From the NCBI GenBank assembly GCA_963737285.1, contig CAVTRT010000002.1, positions 248,001 through 312,000 on the forward strand: a DNA stretch of 64,000 bases, in the 5' to 3' direction. Positions 29,572 to 37,990 of the stretch are shown here, in pieces. Each line of letters opens with the position of its first letter. Position 1 is the stretch's first letter. The notes beneath the pieces are model-generated. The model had not been told where the DNA came from, searched no databases, and saw nothing but the letters and a program-made list of their open reading frames with translations. Origin of the DNA: Trebonia sp963737285. GTDB lineage: Bacteria; Actinomycetota; Actinomycetes; Streptosporangiales; Streptosporangiaceae. The translations under genes were made by a program, and so were the position numbers.

Positions 29572-31078
29572 GCTCCTGAACACGCTGTACGTGCAGACCC
29601 AGGGGGCGGCCCTCTTCCTCGACCACGACTCTGTCCGGGTAACCGCGCCCGACCGGCCTGGGCACCAGTCCCTCCCGCTGCGCCGCCTCGACTCGATCAT
29701 CGCCTACGGTCACGTGAACTTCAGCGCCGACCTGCTCAAGCGATGCGCCGAAGATGGCCGGGCTGTCGTCTGGATGTCGCGGTCGGGCCGGTTCCTCGCC
29801 CGCGTCGATGGTCCGGTCCAGGGCAACGTCCTGCTCCGGCACGCCCAGCACCTCGGCCACGCCGAACCCGCCCGGCGGCTCGCCATCGCCCGCTGCTGCG
29901 TCGCCGGAAAGATACAGAACAGCCGCCAGATGCTGCTGCGCAGCGCCCGCGACGCTGACACTGGACGGCAGTCCGCGCTCCGCCAGATTGCCGAGGACCT
30001 GGCGGCCATCATCCCCGCGCTACCCGACACGTCGGGGATCGACCAGCTCCTGGGCGCAGAAGGCAACGGCGCGCGCCTGTACTACCAGGGCTTCGCACTG
30101 CTTCTGCGTCCTGGCGAGGGAATCCCGCCGTTCACGCTGCGCACCAAGCTGCCGCCAACCGACCCCGTCAACGCCGTGCTGTCCTTCCTCTACGGCCTGC
30201 TCCGCAGCGCCGTCCACGGCGGCGCCGAGGAGGTCGGGCTTGACCCCTACGTCGGGTTCCTCCACGGCCTGCGCCCCGGCAAGCCCGCCCTCGCCCTGGA
30301 CCTCATGGAGGAGTACCGACCAGTTTTCGCCGACCGGCTCGCGCTCACCCTCTTCAACCGCCGCCAGCTGGGACCAGACCACTTCGAGCAGCTTCCCGGC
30401 GGAGCGGTCCGCCTCACCGAGGACGGACGGAAGCTCGTGCTCACCGAGTGGCAGCGATCCAGGCAGCGCGAGTGGCCGCACCACCTCCTCGGACGAGCCG
30501 TCGCAGCGGCTCTGCTCCCATCCATTCAGGCCCGGCTGCTGGCCCGCCACCTGCGCGGCGACCTGCCCAGCTACATGCCATGGCTGGTGAAGTTAGGTGG
30601 AGTTGCTCCTTACCTACGACGTCAGCACCACCACGCCAGAAGGCCGGCGCCGGCTCCGCCAGGTAGCCCAAATCTGCGAGGGATACGGACTCCGCGTCCA
30701 GAAGTCCGTCTTCGAGATCGTCTGCACCGACGCCGACCTCATCAAGCTCACCGCCAGAATCAGCCACATCATCGACCACGCCAACGACAGCATCCGCATT
30801 TATCCCATGCATGCAGGCGCCTTCCGGATCGCCAAGACCCTGGGAACCGCGACAACGCTCCCCCACCGCGACCCCCTCATCCTGTAGCAAGGAACAAGGA
30901 GCACCCAACGAAAAGCCAGCCCATCCCGAAGTTCATTCGTCCCAATGCCACCTGTGCCCTTGCCTGGGCAGCCGGCGGGTCATCGCGACAGATGCTGCTC
31001 AAGCCTCGTGGTAGCGACGCAGCACCAGCCGTTCGGCCGTGGCCACCACGTTGTAGACGAGGAACGCGAACAAGGTGA
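29564..31078 (+). CDS. cas1: Cas1 integrase, stop codon lost by a one-base insertion near 30593
   Basis: The genuine protein is about 343 residues, from ATG 29564 to SYMPWLVK at about 30592. Catalytic features of Cas1 are visible: LLGAEGNGARLYYQGF (Glu), VGFLHGLRPGKPALALDLME (His and acidic residue) in the DNA-integration domain. The expected TAG at 30594-30596, immediately before the cas2 GTG, is out of frame because of a second T (AAGTTAGG). The frame then runs 160 codons through cas2 and beyond to 31078, giving an Arg/His/Pro-rich tail that is a frame shadow of cas2. Either a sequencing error or a C-terminal extension that could impair integration. Confidence 0.93.
   Translation: MTELLNTLYVQTQGAALFLDHDSVRVTAPDRPGHQSLPLRRLDSIIAYGHVNFSADLLKRCAEDGRAVVWMSRSGRFLARVDGPVQGNVLLRHAQHLGHAEPARRLAIARCCVAGKIQNSRQMLLRSARDADTGRQSALRQIAEDLAAIIPALPDTSGIDQLLGAEGNGARLYYQGFALLLRPGEGIPPFTLRTKLPPTDPVNAVLSFLYGLLRSAVHGGAEEVGLDPYVGFLHGLRPGKPALALDLMEEYRPVFADRLALTLFNRRQLGPDHFEQLPGGAVRLTEDGRKLVLTEWQRSRQREWPHHLLGRAVAAALLPSIQARLLARHLRGDLPSYMPWLVKLGGVAPYLRRQHHHARRPAPAPPGSPNLRGIRTPRPEVRLRDRLHRRRPHQAHRQNQPHHRPRQRQHPHLSHACRRLPDRQDPGNRDNAPPPRPPHPVARNKEHPTKSQPIPKFIRPNATCALAWAAGGSSRQMLLKPRGSDAAPAVRPWPPRCRRGTRTR
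30597..30887 (+). CDS. cas2: Cas2, Cas1 partner
   Basis: The 96-residue ferredoxin-fold protein starts at GTG 30597 with MELLLTYDVSTTTPEGRRRL, including the conserved early Asp, and continues LRVQKSVFEIVCTDADL and a C-terminal SIRIYPMHAGAFR. It dimerises between two Cas1 dimers during spacer insertion. It is the last gene of the cas operon; the next gene is convergent at 30999 and the 111-bp gap shows no other gene. Confidence 0.96.
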   Translation: MELLLTYDVSTTTPEGRRRLRQVAQICEGYGLRVQKSVFEIVCTDADLIKLTARISHIIDHANDSIRIYPMHAGAFRIAKTLGTATTLPHRDPLIL

Positions 31079-32584
31079 TCGCGACCACGGCGGCCCACAG
31101 GAAGTCGAAGTCGGAGGTGTTGGCCGCTTCGAGCATCTGGTAGCCGAGTCCCTGCCCGGTGGCGAGCCACTCGGCCACCACGGCGCCGAGCGTCGCCGCC
31201 GGAGCGGCTATGCGCGCCGAGGCGAAGATGGCCGGCAGGGCGCAGGGCACACGAATCTTGCGCAGCACCATCAGCGAGGACGCGCCATAGGCCACGGCCA
31301 CGTCCACCGCGCTGGCCGGCGCCGAACGCAGGCCGTAGACCACGTTGACCAGGGTCGGGAAGAAGCTGATGATCCCGGCGATGACGATGACGCTGGTCAG
31401 GCCCTGCCCGAACGCCAGTATCAGCAGTGGGGCCATCGCCACTAGCGGAACCGAGCGCAAGACCATGGCGATGGGCATGACGGTGCGCTCGACGGTACGG
31501 GACGCCGCGACCGCGACGGCGGCGGCCGCGGCGGCAGCGGTGCCGGCCACGTAGCCCAGCGCGGCGTCCCTAGCCGTGATGGCCAGGGCGGACAGCAGCT
31601 GGTGCCAGCTGGATCCGGCCGTCGGTGAGCTCACGAGGTACTGCCAGATGTCGGCCGGTCCCTTGGCGAAGAACGGGTTGAGGTGCAGGACGTCGATGAG
31701 GGCCTGCCACAGACCGATAATCACGGCGGCGGACACGACGGCGTAGGCGAGGGCGCGAAGCGTCCTTGCCAGCGGCCCGAGCCGGCGGTCGCCGTTAGCG
31801 AGCGAGACAACCTGCTGGCTGACCTGGGCCCAGGGCACGGCCAGCCGGCCGGCCGCGCCGGCGACGAGGTAGGCGGCGCCGGCTAGCGCGGTGACGATGG
31901 ACGCGAGCAGCCACGTCTGGTTGACCTGCAGGCCCTGCTCGGAGTTGACCATGGCCACCCCGAGGCCCTTGGCGCCGCCGAGGTACTCGCCGATAACCGC
32001 ACCGAGCACGGCGGCAGGGCCGCTATCTGGAGGGCGGCGAAGGTCGCCGGCCGGGCAGCGGGTATCCGGACCTTGCGGAGCTGGGCGATCCGGCCGCCGC
32101 CGTAGGCACGCACCAGGTCGAGCGAGGCCGCGTCGGCTGAACGCAGGCCTACCAGCGTTCCGATTAGGGTGGTGAATACCACGGACAGGGCAGCCAGGAC
32201 GGCTGCGGGGGCGATCCCGCTCAGCACGACGTCGAGGATGGGCGCGATTGCGATCACGGGCATGCAGTAGGTCGCCAGGGCGACTCGCAGCAAGGCCGCC
32301 TCAGCCACGGGGACCAGGACGAAGACGATAGCCAGGCCGATCCCTACGGCGTTGCCGACGACCCAGCCAACCGCGGCCTCCTGAAGGGTCGTCGCTATGT
32401 TGGGCCACAGGGCGAGGTCGGGATGGTGCCAGGCGGTGGCGACCACGGCGACCGGCGTCGGCGCCAGGTGCCGGGGTGACAGCCATAGGAGGGCCAGCAC
32501 TTCCCAGGCCGCGAGCACGCCCACGATCGCGGCCGACTCACGCCACAGACGGAACCGGCGGTCGGTCACCGCTGCCCCGCTCAC
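30999..32584 (-). pseudogene. ABC importer double permease (two BPD domains), frameshifted near 32018
   Basis: One long gene encodes two SsuC/ThiX-like permease domains in tandem. The first half (from 32584) ends in frame at RIPAARPATFAALQIAA, then a missing C (GCGGCCCTGCCG on the minus strand, about 32016-32020) breaks it; the next frame resumes at once with LGAVIGEYLGGAKGLGVAM, the conserved EAA-loop end, and continues through a linker and a second full domain (VPLVAMAPLLILAFG, AAPATLGAVVAEWLATGQGL) to 30999. It would form both halves of the membrane channel for the neighbouring ATPase and lipoprotein. The start overlaps the ATPase stop (ATGA). Confidence 0.87.
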
Positions 32585-33426
32585 CGCAGGGCCGGCCCGC
32601 GGCCAGCGAAGAGCAGCTGCGTCAGCTCGTCACAACAGGCGTGGAAGGCGGGGTCTCGCAGGAGCTGCGGTGACCGAGGCCGGGGGAAGTCGACGGGGAC
32701 GACGCTGACAACCCGCCCCGGCCGGGGCGACAGCACCACCACGGCGTCGGCCAGGAACGCGGCCTCGCTGATCGAGTGGGTCACGAGAACCGTGGTCGCG
32801 GACCGCTGCGACCAGATGTGGAGCAGCTCAAGGTTGAGCTGCAGGCGAGTCAGCTCGTCGAGCGCCCCGAAAGGCTCATCAAGGAGCAGCAGCTCCGGCT
32901 CGGTGACCAGGGCCCGGGCGATGGCGGCTCGCTGGCGCATGCCACCGGACAGCTGCGCGGGCCTGGCCCGTTCGAAGCCCTCAAGCCCTACCAGGCGGAC
33001 GAGATCAGCGATGGCCTCCCTGCCCACGCGGACCCCGCTTACCTCCAGGGGCAGCCGGATATTGCCGGTGACGGTGCGCCACGGCAGCAAGGCCGCATCC
33101 TGGAACGCGATGCCGATCCGGTGCGCGGCGCGTAGCGCCGCCGGCGACTCACCGTGGACGGATACCCGCCCGGCGGTAGGCCGGTCGAGATCGGCGAGCA
33201 TGCGCAGCACCGTCGACTTTCCGCAGCCCGAGGGCCCGAGGAGCGCGGTGAACGACCCGGCTGGACGGATTAGGTCAAAACCGTCCAGCGCCGTCAGCGA
33301 CTCGCGGCCGAGCCGGAAGACCTTCTCCAGGCCGGCGATCTCGATGCCGTCGGCGGAGGCCGGGGCCGTCGGTGGCGACGCTGCCTGATCGAGTGTGGCG
33401 GGATTAGTCGAAGACCTGTCCGTCAT
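32581..33426 (-). CDS. ABC importer ATPase (SsuB/TauB/NrtD-like)
   Basis: The 281-residue protein has Walker A LLGPSGCGKST, Q-loop region IGIAFQDAALLPWRTV, signature QLSGGMRQRAAIARAL, Walker B LLLLDEPFGALD and H-loop VLVTHSISEAAFLAD. This subgroup energises uptake of sulfonates, nitrate, taurine or pyrimidine precursors. The start is taken at ATG 33426; a longer frame to 33501 would be translated from the three operator-like repeats and is not credible. Divergent from the flavoprotein and lipoprotein genes, with which it shares the repeat-bearing promoter region. Confidence 0.93.
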   Translation of the reverse strand: MTDRSSTNPATLDQAASPPTAPASADGIEIAGLEKVFRLGRESLTALDGFDLIRPAGSFTALLGPSGCGKSTVLRMLADLDRPTAGRVSVHGESPAALRAAHRIGIAFQDAALLPWRTVTGNIRLPLEVSGVRVGREAIADLVRLVGLEGFERARPAQLSGGMRQRAAIARALVTEPELLLLDEPFGALDELTRLQLNLELLHIWSQRSATTVLVTHSISEAAFLADAVVVLSPRPGRVVSVVPVDFPRPRSPQLLRDPAFHACCDELTQLLFAGRGPALR

Positions 33427-33438
33427 TTTACCCAAATC

Positions 33439-33506
33439 TTGAGTAATGCAATAGATATTGTACTTGAGTAATAGAATAGATACCCTTCTTGAGTAATACA
33501 ACAGAT
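33439..33506. promoter_or_regulatory. Three 18-bp direct repeats on a 25-bp grid between divergent units
   Basis: TTGAGTAATGCAATAGAT (33439-33456), TTGAGTAATAGAATAGAT (33464-33481) and TTGAGTAATACAACAGAT (33489-33506) start exactly 25 bp apart. They lie between the ABC ATPase start (33426) and the flavoprotein gene, in a strikingly A+T-rich island. They look like a cooperative operator controlling both transcription units; the regulator is not in the immediate neighbourhood. Confidence 0.75.
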
Positions 33507-33612
33507 GCCGTACCGGACAAGCGAACCGCGACCGACAAGACAGGCAAAACGCGAAGATGGATTACCTCATGGACCCGGCGACGGCCACGCCTGGGCTCGT
33601 CCGGTCCGCGTC

Positions 33613-34866
33613 ATGACCGCGCCCGACAAGAGCACGAGCCTGCGGCCGCTGCTGGGCTCGGCAATCCCTCAGGTGCCGTTCCCGCCGGCCGAGGCCGCGG
33701 TCCTGGCAGCCGTCCAGGAGGTGATCGACGCCGAATTGGCGCCCGCGGCCGGCAGGGTGGACGAGGCCGGGCGTTATCCCGATCACGCGATCGCGGGCCT
33801 CAAGCGCTCGGGCCTGCTGACGGCTGCCATCCCGAAGGGCTATGGCGGCCTCGGCGCGTCCAACAGGTTCAGCGTCGAGGCTCAGGTGAGGCTCGGCGCC
33901 GCGGACTCATCGGTGGCCCAGGTCTTCAAGGTCCACGACGAGCTGGTCAGGGAGATCTTCCAGTACTGTCCGGACGGCTTCGGGCCCCGCTTCGCCCGAC
34001 TGCTTCACGACGGGGCGCTTATCGGGCTGGCCGTGGCCGAGAACGGGCGGCGCGTTGACGCTCCGATGCAGACCGTGGCGGTCGCCGGACCGGACGGCTC
34101 GTTCACGGTCACTGGCGAGAAGATCTACACGACCGGGGCAGCGGGGGCCGACTACATCGCGGTGTGGGCGTTCGACCCTGCCGCCGGCGCGCAGGACTTC
34201 CGGCTCGGCCTGCGCCTCAGCCTGATCCCCCCGGCAGCACCCGGCGTAACGGTCCACCGAGACTGGGACAGCATCGGCCAGCGAGGCACCGAATCGGGAA
34301 GCCTTACCTTTACTGGCGTGCGCGTCGAGCCGGAGTTCCTGGCCAACGTGCCGGGCCGGTCGCCGCTGCCCCACGCTCCCCTGCGCTACCAGGTAGGTTT
34401 CGCTGCCATCCTGGTCGGCCTCGGCGTTGGCGCCCTGGACGCGGCTCGCTCCTTCGTGGTCGAGCTTAGCCGCCCCTGGCCGTCGGCCGACGTCGAGCAC
34501 GCCGGGCTGGATCCGATCGTCCGCCGCCTGGCAGGCGAGCTGACCGCCGACCTAGCGGCCGCCTATGCCGTCACGTCAGCCGCCGGTGAGCAGCTCGACG
34601 CCTTCGAGAAGGGGGACATCGGCCGCACCGACCTTGCCTTGCCCGTCTATGTAGCCAAGTCCGTGGCCTCGCGTGCCGCCTTGCGAGCCACCAGTGAGGT
34701 CTTTCAGCTCATGGGAACCCGGTCAACGGCGCGCCACCACGGCTTCGATCGCTGGTGGCGCAACGCCAGGACCCTGACGCTGCACGACCCAGTCGACTGG
34801 AAGCACGTGGAGATCGGTGACCACGTCATCAACGGGTGGGACCCGCCGTTCGGGATCTACACCTGA
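33613..34866 (+). CDS. Acyl-CoA dehydrogenase-fold flavoprotein (SfnB/DszC-like)
   Basis: The 417-residue protein has the three-domain acyl-CoA dehydrogenase layout: helical N-terminus (LKRSGLLTAAIPKGYGGLGA), beta domain (SFTVTGEKIYTTGAAGADYI, then IGQRGTESGSLTFTGVRV) and C-terminal helices ending in STARHHGFDRWWRNARTLTL. The usual catalytic Glu of fatty-acid enzymes is not evident, and the HHGFDRWWRNARTLTLHDP ending resembles the FMNH2-dependent monooxygenase branch (DszC/SfnB) used on organosulfur compounds. Start at ATG 33613 is preferred; an in-frame ATG at 33505 lies within the third operator repeat. Its ABC-importer neighbours suggest it acts on the imported compound. Confidence 0.85.
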   Translation: MTAPDKSTSLRPLLGSAIPQVPFPPAEAAVLAAVQEVIDAELAPAAGRVDEAGRYPDHAIAGLKRSGLLTAAIPKGYGGLGASNRFSVEAQVRLGAADSSVAQVFKVHDELVREIFQYCPDGFGPRFARLLHDGALIGLAVAENGRRVDAPMQTVAVAGPDGSFTVTGEKIYTTGAAGADYIAVWAFDPAAGAQDFRLGLRLSLIPPAAPGVTVHRDWDSIGQRGTESGSLTFTGVRVEPEFLANVPGRSPLPHAPLRYQVGFAAILVGLGVGALDAARSFVVELSRPWPSADVEHAGLDPIVRRLAGELTADLAAAYAVTSAAGEQLDAFEKGDIGRTDLALPVYVAKSVASRAALRATSEVFQLMGTRSTARHHGFDRWWRNARTLTLHDPVDWKHVEIGDHVINGWDPPFGIYT

Positions 34867-34921
34867 GCCACCCCGCCTGCCCGCTCCACCGCCCGATAAG
34901 AAAAAGAAGAAGAGGACAGCC

Positions 34922-36100
34922 GTGCAACGCCGCAACCCCGCACCAGCCCGCCGCGCGGCACAACCAGCCCGAACGGACGTCTCCCGCCGGACCTTGCTGC
35001 GCCGCGCGGCACTCACGGCCGGCGGCCTCGCCGCAGCCGCAGGGCTTTCCGAGCTCATCGCGGCCTGCAGTTCAAGCTCATCGGCGCCGGCCTCCGCGAG
35101 CGCCTCACCGGCGGGCGCGACAGCGTCGGCCGGGGCAGCGTCGGCCGGGGCAGCGTCGGCCGGGGCAGCGTCGGGCAGTGCCTCGCTCGGCACCGTCGCG
35201 CTTCAGCTCGGGTGGACCGAGAACGTGGCCTACGGCGGCAGCTTCCTGGCCGACTACCTGGGCTACTACCGCAGTCACGGGGTCGACGTCGACATCCTGC
35301 CCGGCGGCCCGACCGTGTCTGGCATCCCCATCCTCGTGTCGGGTAAGGCGCTGGTGGCCATCAGCGACCCGACAACCACCAGCGAGGCGGTGGCCCAGGG
35401 AGCCAGCCTTGCCGTGGTGGCCGCCGGGTACCAGATCAACCCCGAGTGCATCATGTCCCTGGCGTCCAACCCCATCAAGACGCCCGCGGACCTCATCGGG
35501 AAGAAGATCGGCGTCGGATCGTCGGACGAGCCGGAATGGCAGGCGTTCCTCAAGGCCAACAACATCTCGGCCAGCAAGGTTGACACCGTCCCCGCCGGCT
35601 TCGATCCCTCGCCGGTGGCATCCGGTGAGTGGGATGGCTACCTGGCCTTCGCGAACAACGAGCCTCCCGAGTTCGCGGCCAAGGGCATCAAGACTCAGCT
35701 CCTGCTGTTCCAGGACTACGGGCTTCCTGAGCTCAACGAGATCTACATCGTCACGACCGACACGCTGAACAACCCGCAGCAGCGCAAGAAGGCGGCCGCT
35801 TTCCTGGCCGGCGAGATTCAGGGATGGACAAAGGCGGTGAGCGACCCGTCCCTCGCCGCCCGGGTCACCGTCGACAAGTACGCGACTGGCCTGGGCTTGA
35901 ACTACCAGGGAGAGTACCTGGGCGCGCTGGCCACCAGCGGCGTGACGGTCAGCTCCCAGACCAAGGCCCACGGCGTGCTGTCGTTCAACGAGTCGCAGGT
36001 CGCCCAGACCATCGAGACCCTGGCCCTCGCCGGCGTCAAGGCCAGCGCCAGCCTGTTCGACGCGTCGCTGCTGTCCGACGCCCACGCGCTGATCAGCTGA
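34922..36100 (+). CDS. ABC importer substrate-binding lipoprotein (NMT1/THI5-like, Tat signal)
   Basis: GTG 34922 follows AAGAAGAGGAC. The N-terminus has a twin-arginine signal (SRRTLLRRAALTAGG) ending in a lipobox LIAACSS, then a Ser/Ala linker with repeated AGAAS units. The mature part is an NMT1/Thi5-type periplasmic-binding fold (VALQLGWTENVAYGGSFLAD, VDILPGGPTVSGIPILVSGK, NPECIMSLASNPIKTPADLI). Such proteins bind sulfonates, nitrate or pyrimidine precursors. It lies 55 bp after the flavoprotein gene, probably in one transcript, and would deliver substrate to the divergent permease/ATPase pair. Confidence 0.9.
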   Translation: MQRRNPAPARRAAQPARTDVSRRTLLRRAALTAGGLAAAAGLSELIAACSSSSSAPASASASPAGATASAGAASAGAASAGAASGSASLGTVALQLGWTENVAYGGSFLADYLGYYRSHGVDVDILPGGPTVSGIPILVSGKALVAISDPTTTSEAVAQGASLAVVAAGYQINPECIMSLASNPIKTPADLIGKKIGVGSSDEPEWQAFLKANNISASKVDTVPAGFDPSPVASGEWDGYLAFANNEPPEFAAKGIKTQLLLFQDYGLPELNEIYIVTTDTLNNPQQRKKAAAFLAGEIQGWTKAVSDPSLAARVTVDKYATGLGLNYQGEYLGALATSGVTVSSQTKAHGVLSFNESQVAQTIETLALAGVKASASLFDASLLSDAHALIS

Positions 36101-36169
36101 GAGCCGGCTGACAGCCCGCTGACAGCGCAACGTGCGCGAGCTGGCAGTCGTATCTGTCAGCATTTAGGC

Positions 36170-37169
36170 ATGAACACACCCGATGCCGACATCGCGATCG
36201 AGGCACGAGGCCTGGTCAAGCGGTTCGGCAAGACACTCGCGCTCGACGGGGTGGACCTGACCGCCCGCAAGGGCACGGTGCTCGGCCTGCTCGGGCCGAA
36301 CGGCGCGGGCAAGACGACCGTCGTCCGCTGCCTCGCGACGCTCTTGCGCCCAGACGCTGGCACCGCGAGCGTGCTTGGCTACGATGCGCAGCGCGACGCG
36401 CACCAGGTCCGCCAGCTCATCGGGCTGCACCGGGCAGTACGCCTCGGTAGATGAGATGCTGTCGGGGTTCAACAACCTGGTCATGATCGGCCGCCTGCTC
36501 GGCATTGGCCGCAAGGCGGCCAAGGCCCGCGCGAGCGAGCTGCTTGAGCGGTTCGGCCTGACCGACGCCGCCAGGCGTCCCGCCAAGACCTACTCCGGCG
36601 GCATGCGCCGCCGGCTCGACCTGGCCGCCAGCATGGTCGGCCGGCCTGCGGTGCTCTTCCTCGACGAGCCGACCACCGGCCTGGACCCGCGCAGCCGCAA
36701 TGAGCTGTGGGACATGGTCCGCGGCCTGACCGCGGACGGCGCGACCGTGCTGCTGACCACGCAGTACCTGGAAGAGGCCGACCACCTGTGCCACGACATC
36801 ACTGTCATCGACCGGGGGACGGTGATCGCCGCCGGCACCCCGGACCAGCTCAAGGCCAGGGTTGGCGGCCGGGTTCTCGCCGTAACCGCTGCCGATCCGT
36901 CACGGGCGAGCGACATTGAGGCCCTCGTTGCCGAACGGACCGGCCGCACTCCCGCAACCTCCCCCGACTCAGGCACGGTGACTGTGCAGGTGGCCGACCC
37001 CTCCGTTGTGCCAGCGCTGGTCCGTGACCTGGACGACAAGGGCATCGCGGTCGAGGAGCTCACGCTCCGCAAGCCCAGCCTGGACGAGGTCTTCCTGTCC
37101 CTGACGGCATCGGCACCGCCTGGGGAGCCGCCCACCCGCACCACTGCGAGCACCGGGAGCACGTTGTGA
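36170..37169 (+). pseudogene. DrrA-type exporter ATPase, one-base insertion near 36428
   Basis: ATG 36170 begins a daunorubicin-resistance-type ABC ATPase: Walker A LLGPNGAGKTTVVR in the first piece, then an extra C in GGGCTGCACCGGG makes it stop at 36454. The next frame continues with GQYASVDEMLSGFNNLVMIG, signature TYSGGMRRRLDLAASM, Walker B AVLFLDEPTTGLDPRS and the C-terminal LRKPSLDEVFLSLT typical of DrrA. Its stop overlaps the permease GTG (GTGA). With the permease it would export a hydrophobic compound or drug. Confidence 0.88.
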
Positions 37170-37958
37170 CCGCCTTCACCCCGGCTCGCCGCCTGTCCCC
37201 GCTGACCGGCCTGGCCAATACGTTCACGCTGACCTGGCGCAGCCTGGTCAAGCTCAAGACGAACCCGGAGGACCTGCCCGGCCTGGTCTTGACGCCGATC
37301 ATGTACCTGGTGCTGTTCACGTACATCTTCGGCGGCGCGATCTCCGGGAACGTCCACAATTACCTGCAGTTCGAGCTGCCTGGCATCCTGGTACTCGCCG
37401 TCATCTTCTCAACGCTGGGCACCGGCCAGATGCTCAGCCAGGACGTTGAGACCGGGGTCTTCGACCGGTTCCGCAGCCTCCCGATCGCTCGCTGGGCACC
37501 ACTGTTCGGCGCGGTCCTCGGCGACGTGGCCCGGTACGCCCTGTCGGTCGCGGTCACTTTGGCGTTCGGGATGCTGCTGGGCTTCCGGATCCAGACCAAC
37601 CCGCTGGCGGCGAGCCGCCGCGTGCCTGCTCGTGCTCGTCTTCGCGCTGGCCATGTGCTGGTTTTCCGCGCTGCTGGGCCTGGTGGCGGGCAGCGCGCGG
37701 GCCGTGCAGTGGATCGGGTCGCTGATCTACTTCCCGCTGACCTTTGGCAGCAACGTGCTGGTGCCGACAGACAAGCTGCCGGGCTGGCTGCAGGCGTTCG
37801 TCAAGGGCAACCCGATGACGTTCCTGACGGAGGCCGAGCGGGGCCTGCTGGTCGGCGGCCCAGTCCAGACGCCGGTGATCCGGACCCTGCTGTGGTCACT
37901 GGGCCTGGTCGTGGTCTTCGCGCCGATCGCCGTCCAGGTCTACCGCCGGCGTACCTGA
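37166..37958 (+). pseudogene. DrrB-type ABC-2 exporter permease, frameshift near 37615
   Basis: GTG 37166 overlaps the ATPase stop. The first piece has the family N-terminus (NTFTLTWRSLVKLKTNPEDL, LVLTPIMYLVLFTYIFGG, SQDVETGVFDRFRSLP). Near 37609-37622 the frame shifts, and the real continuation CLLVLVFALAMCWFSALLGL, IYFPLTFGSNVLVPTDKLPG, and VKGNPMTFLTEAERGLLVGG ends at 37958. Six membrane helices are recovered when the two frames are joined. It is the membrane half of the exporter with the preceding ATPase. Confidence 0.88.
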
Positions 37959-37990
37959 TTGAAGTGAGCCTTCCGTGTCAGGTATCGAAC

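Noticed and set aside
30600..31078. C-terminal Arg/His/Pro-rich extension of Cas1
   Set aside because: It is the out-of-frame shadow of cas2 created by a one-base insertion removing the cas1 stop.
33427..33501. Longer ABC ATPase start at 33501
   Set aside because: It would translate the three 25-bp-spaced operator repeats; similarity starts after ATG 33426.
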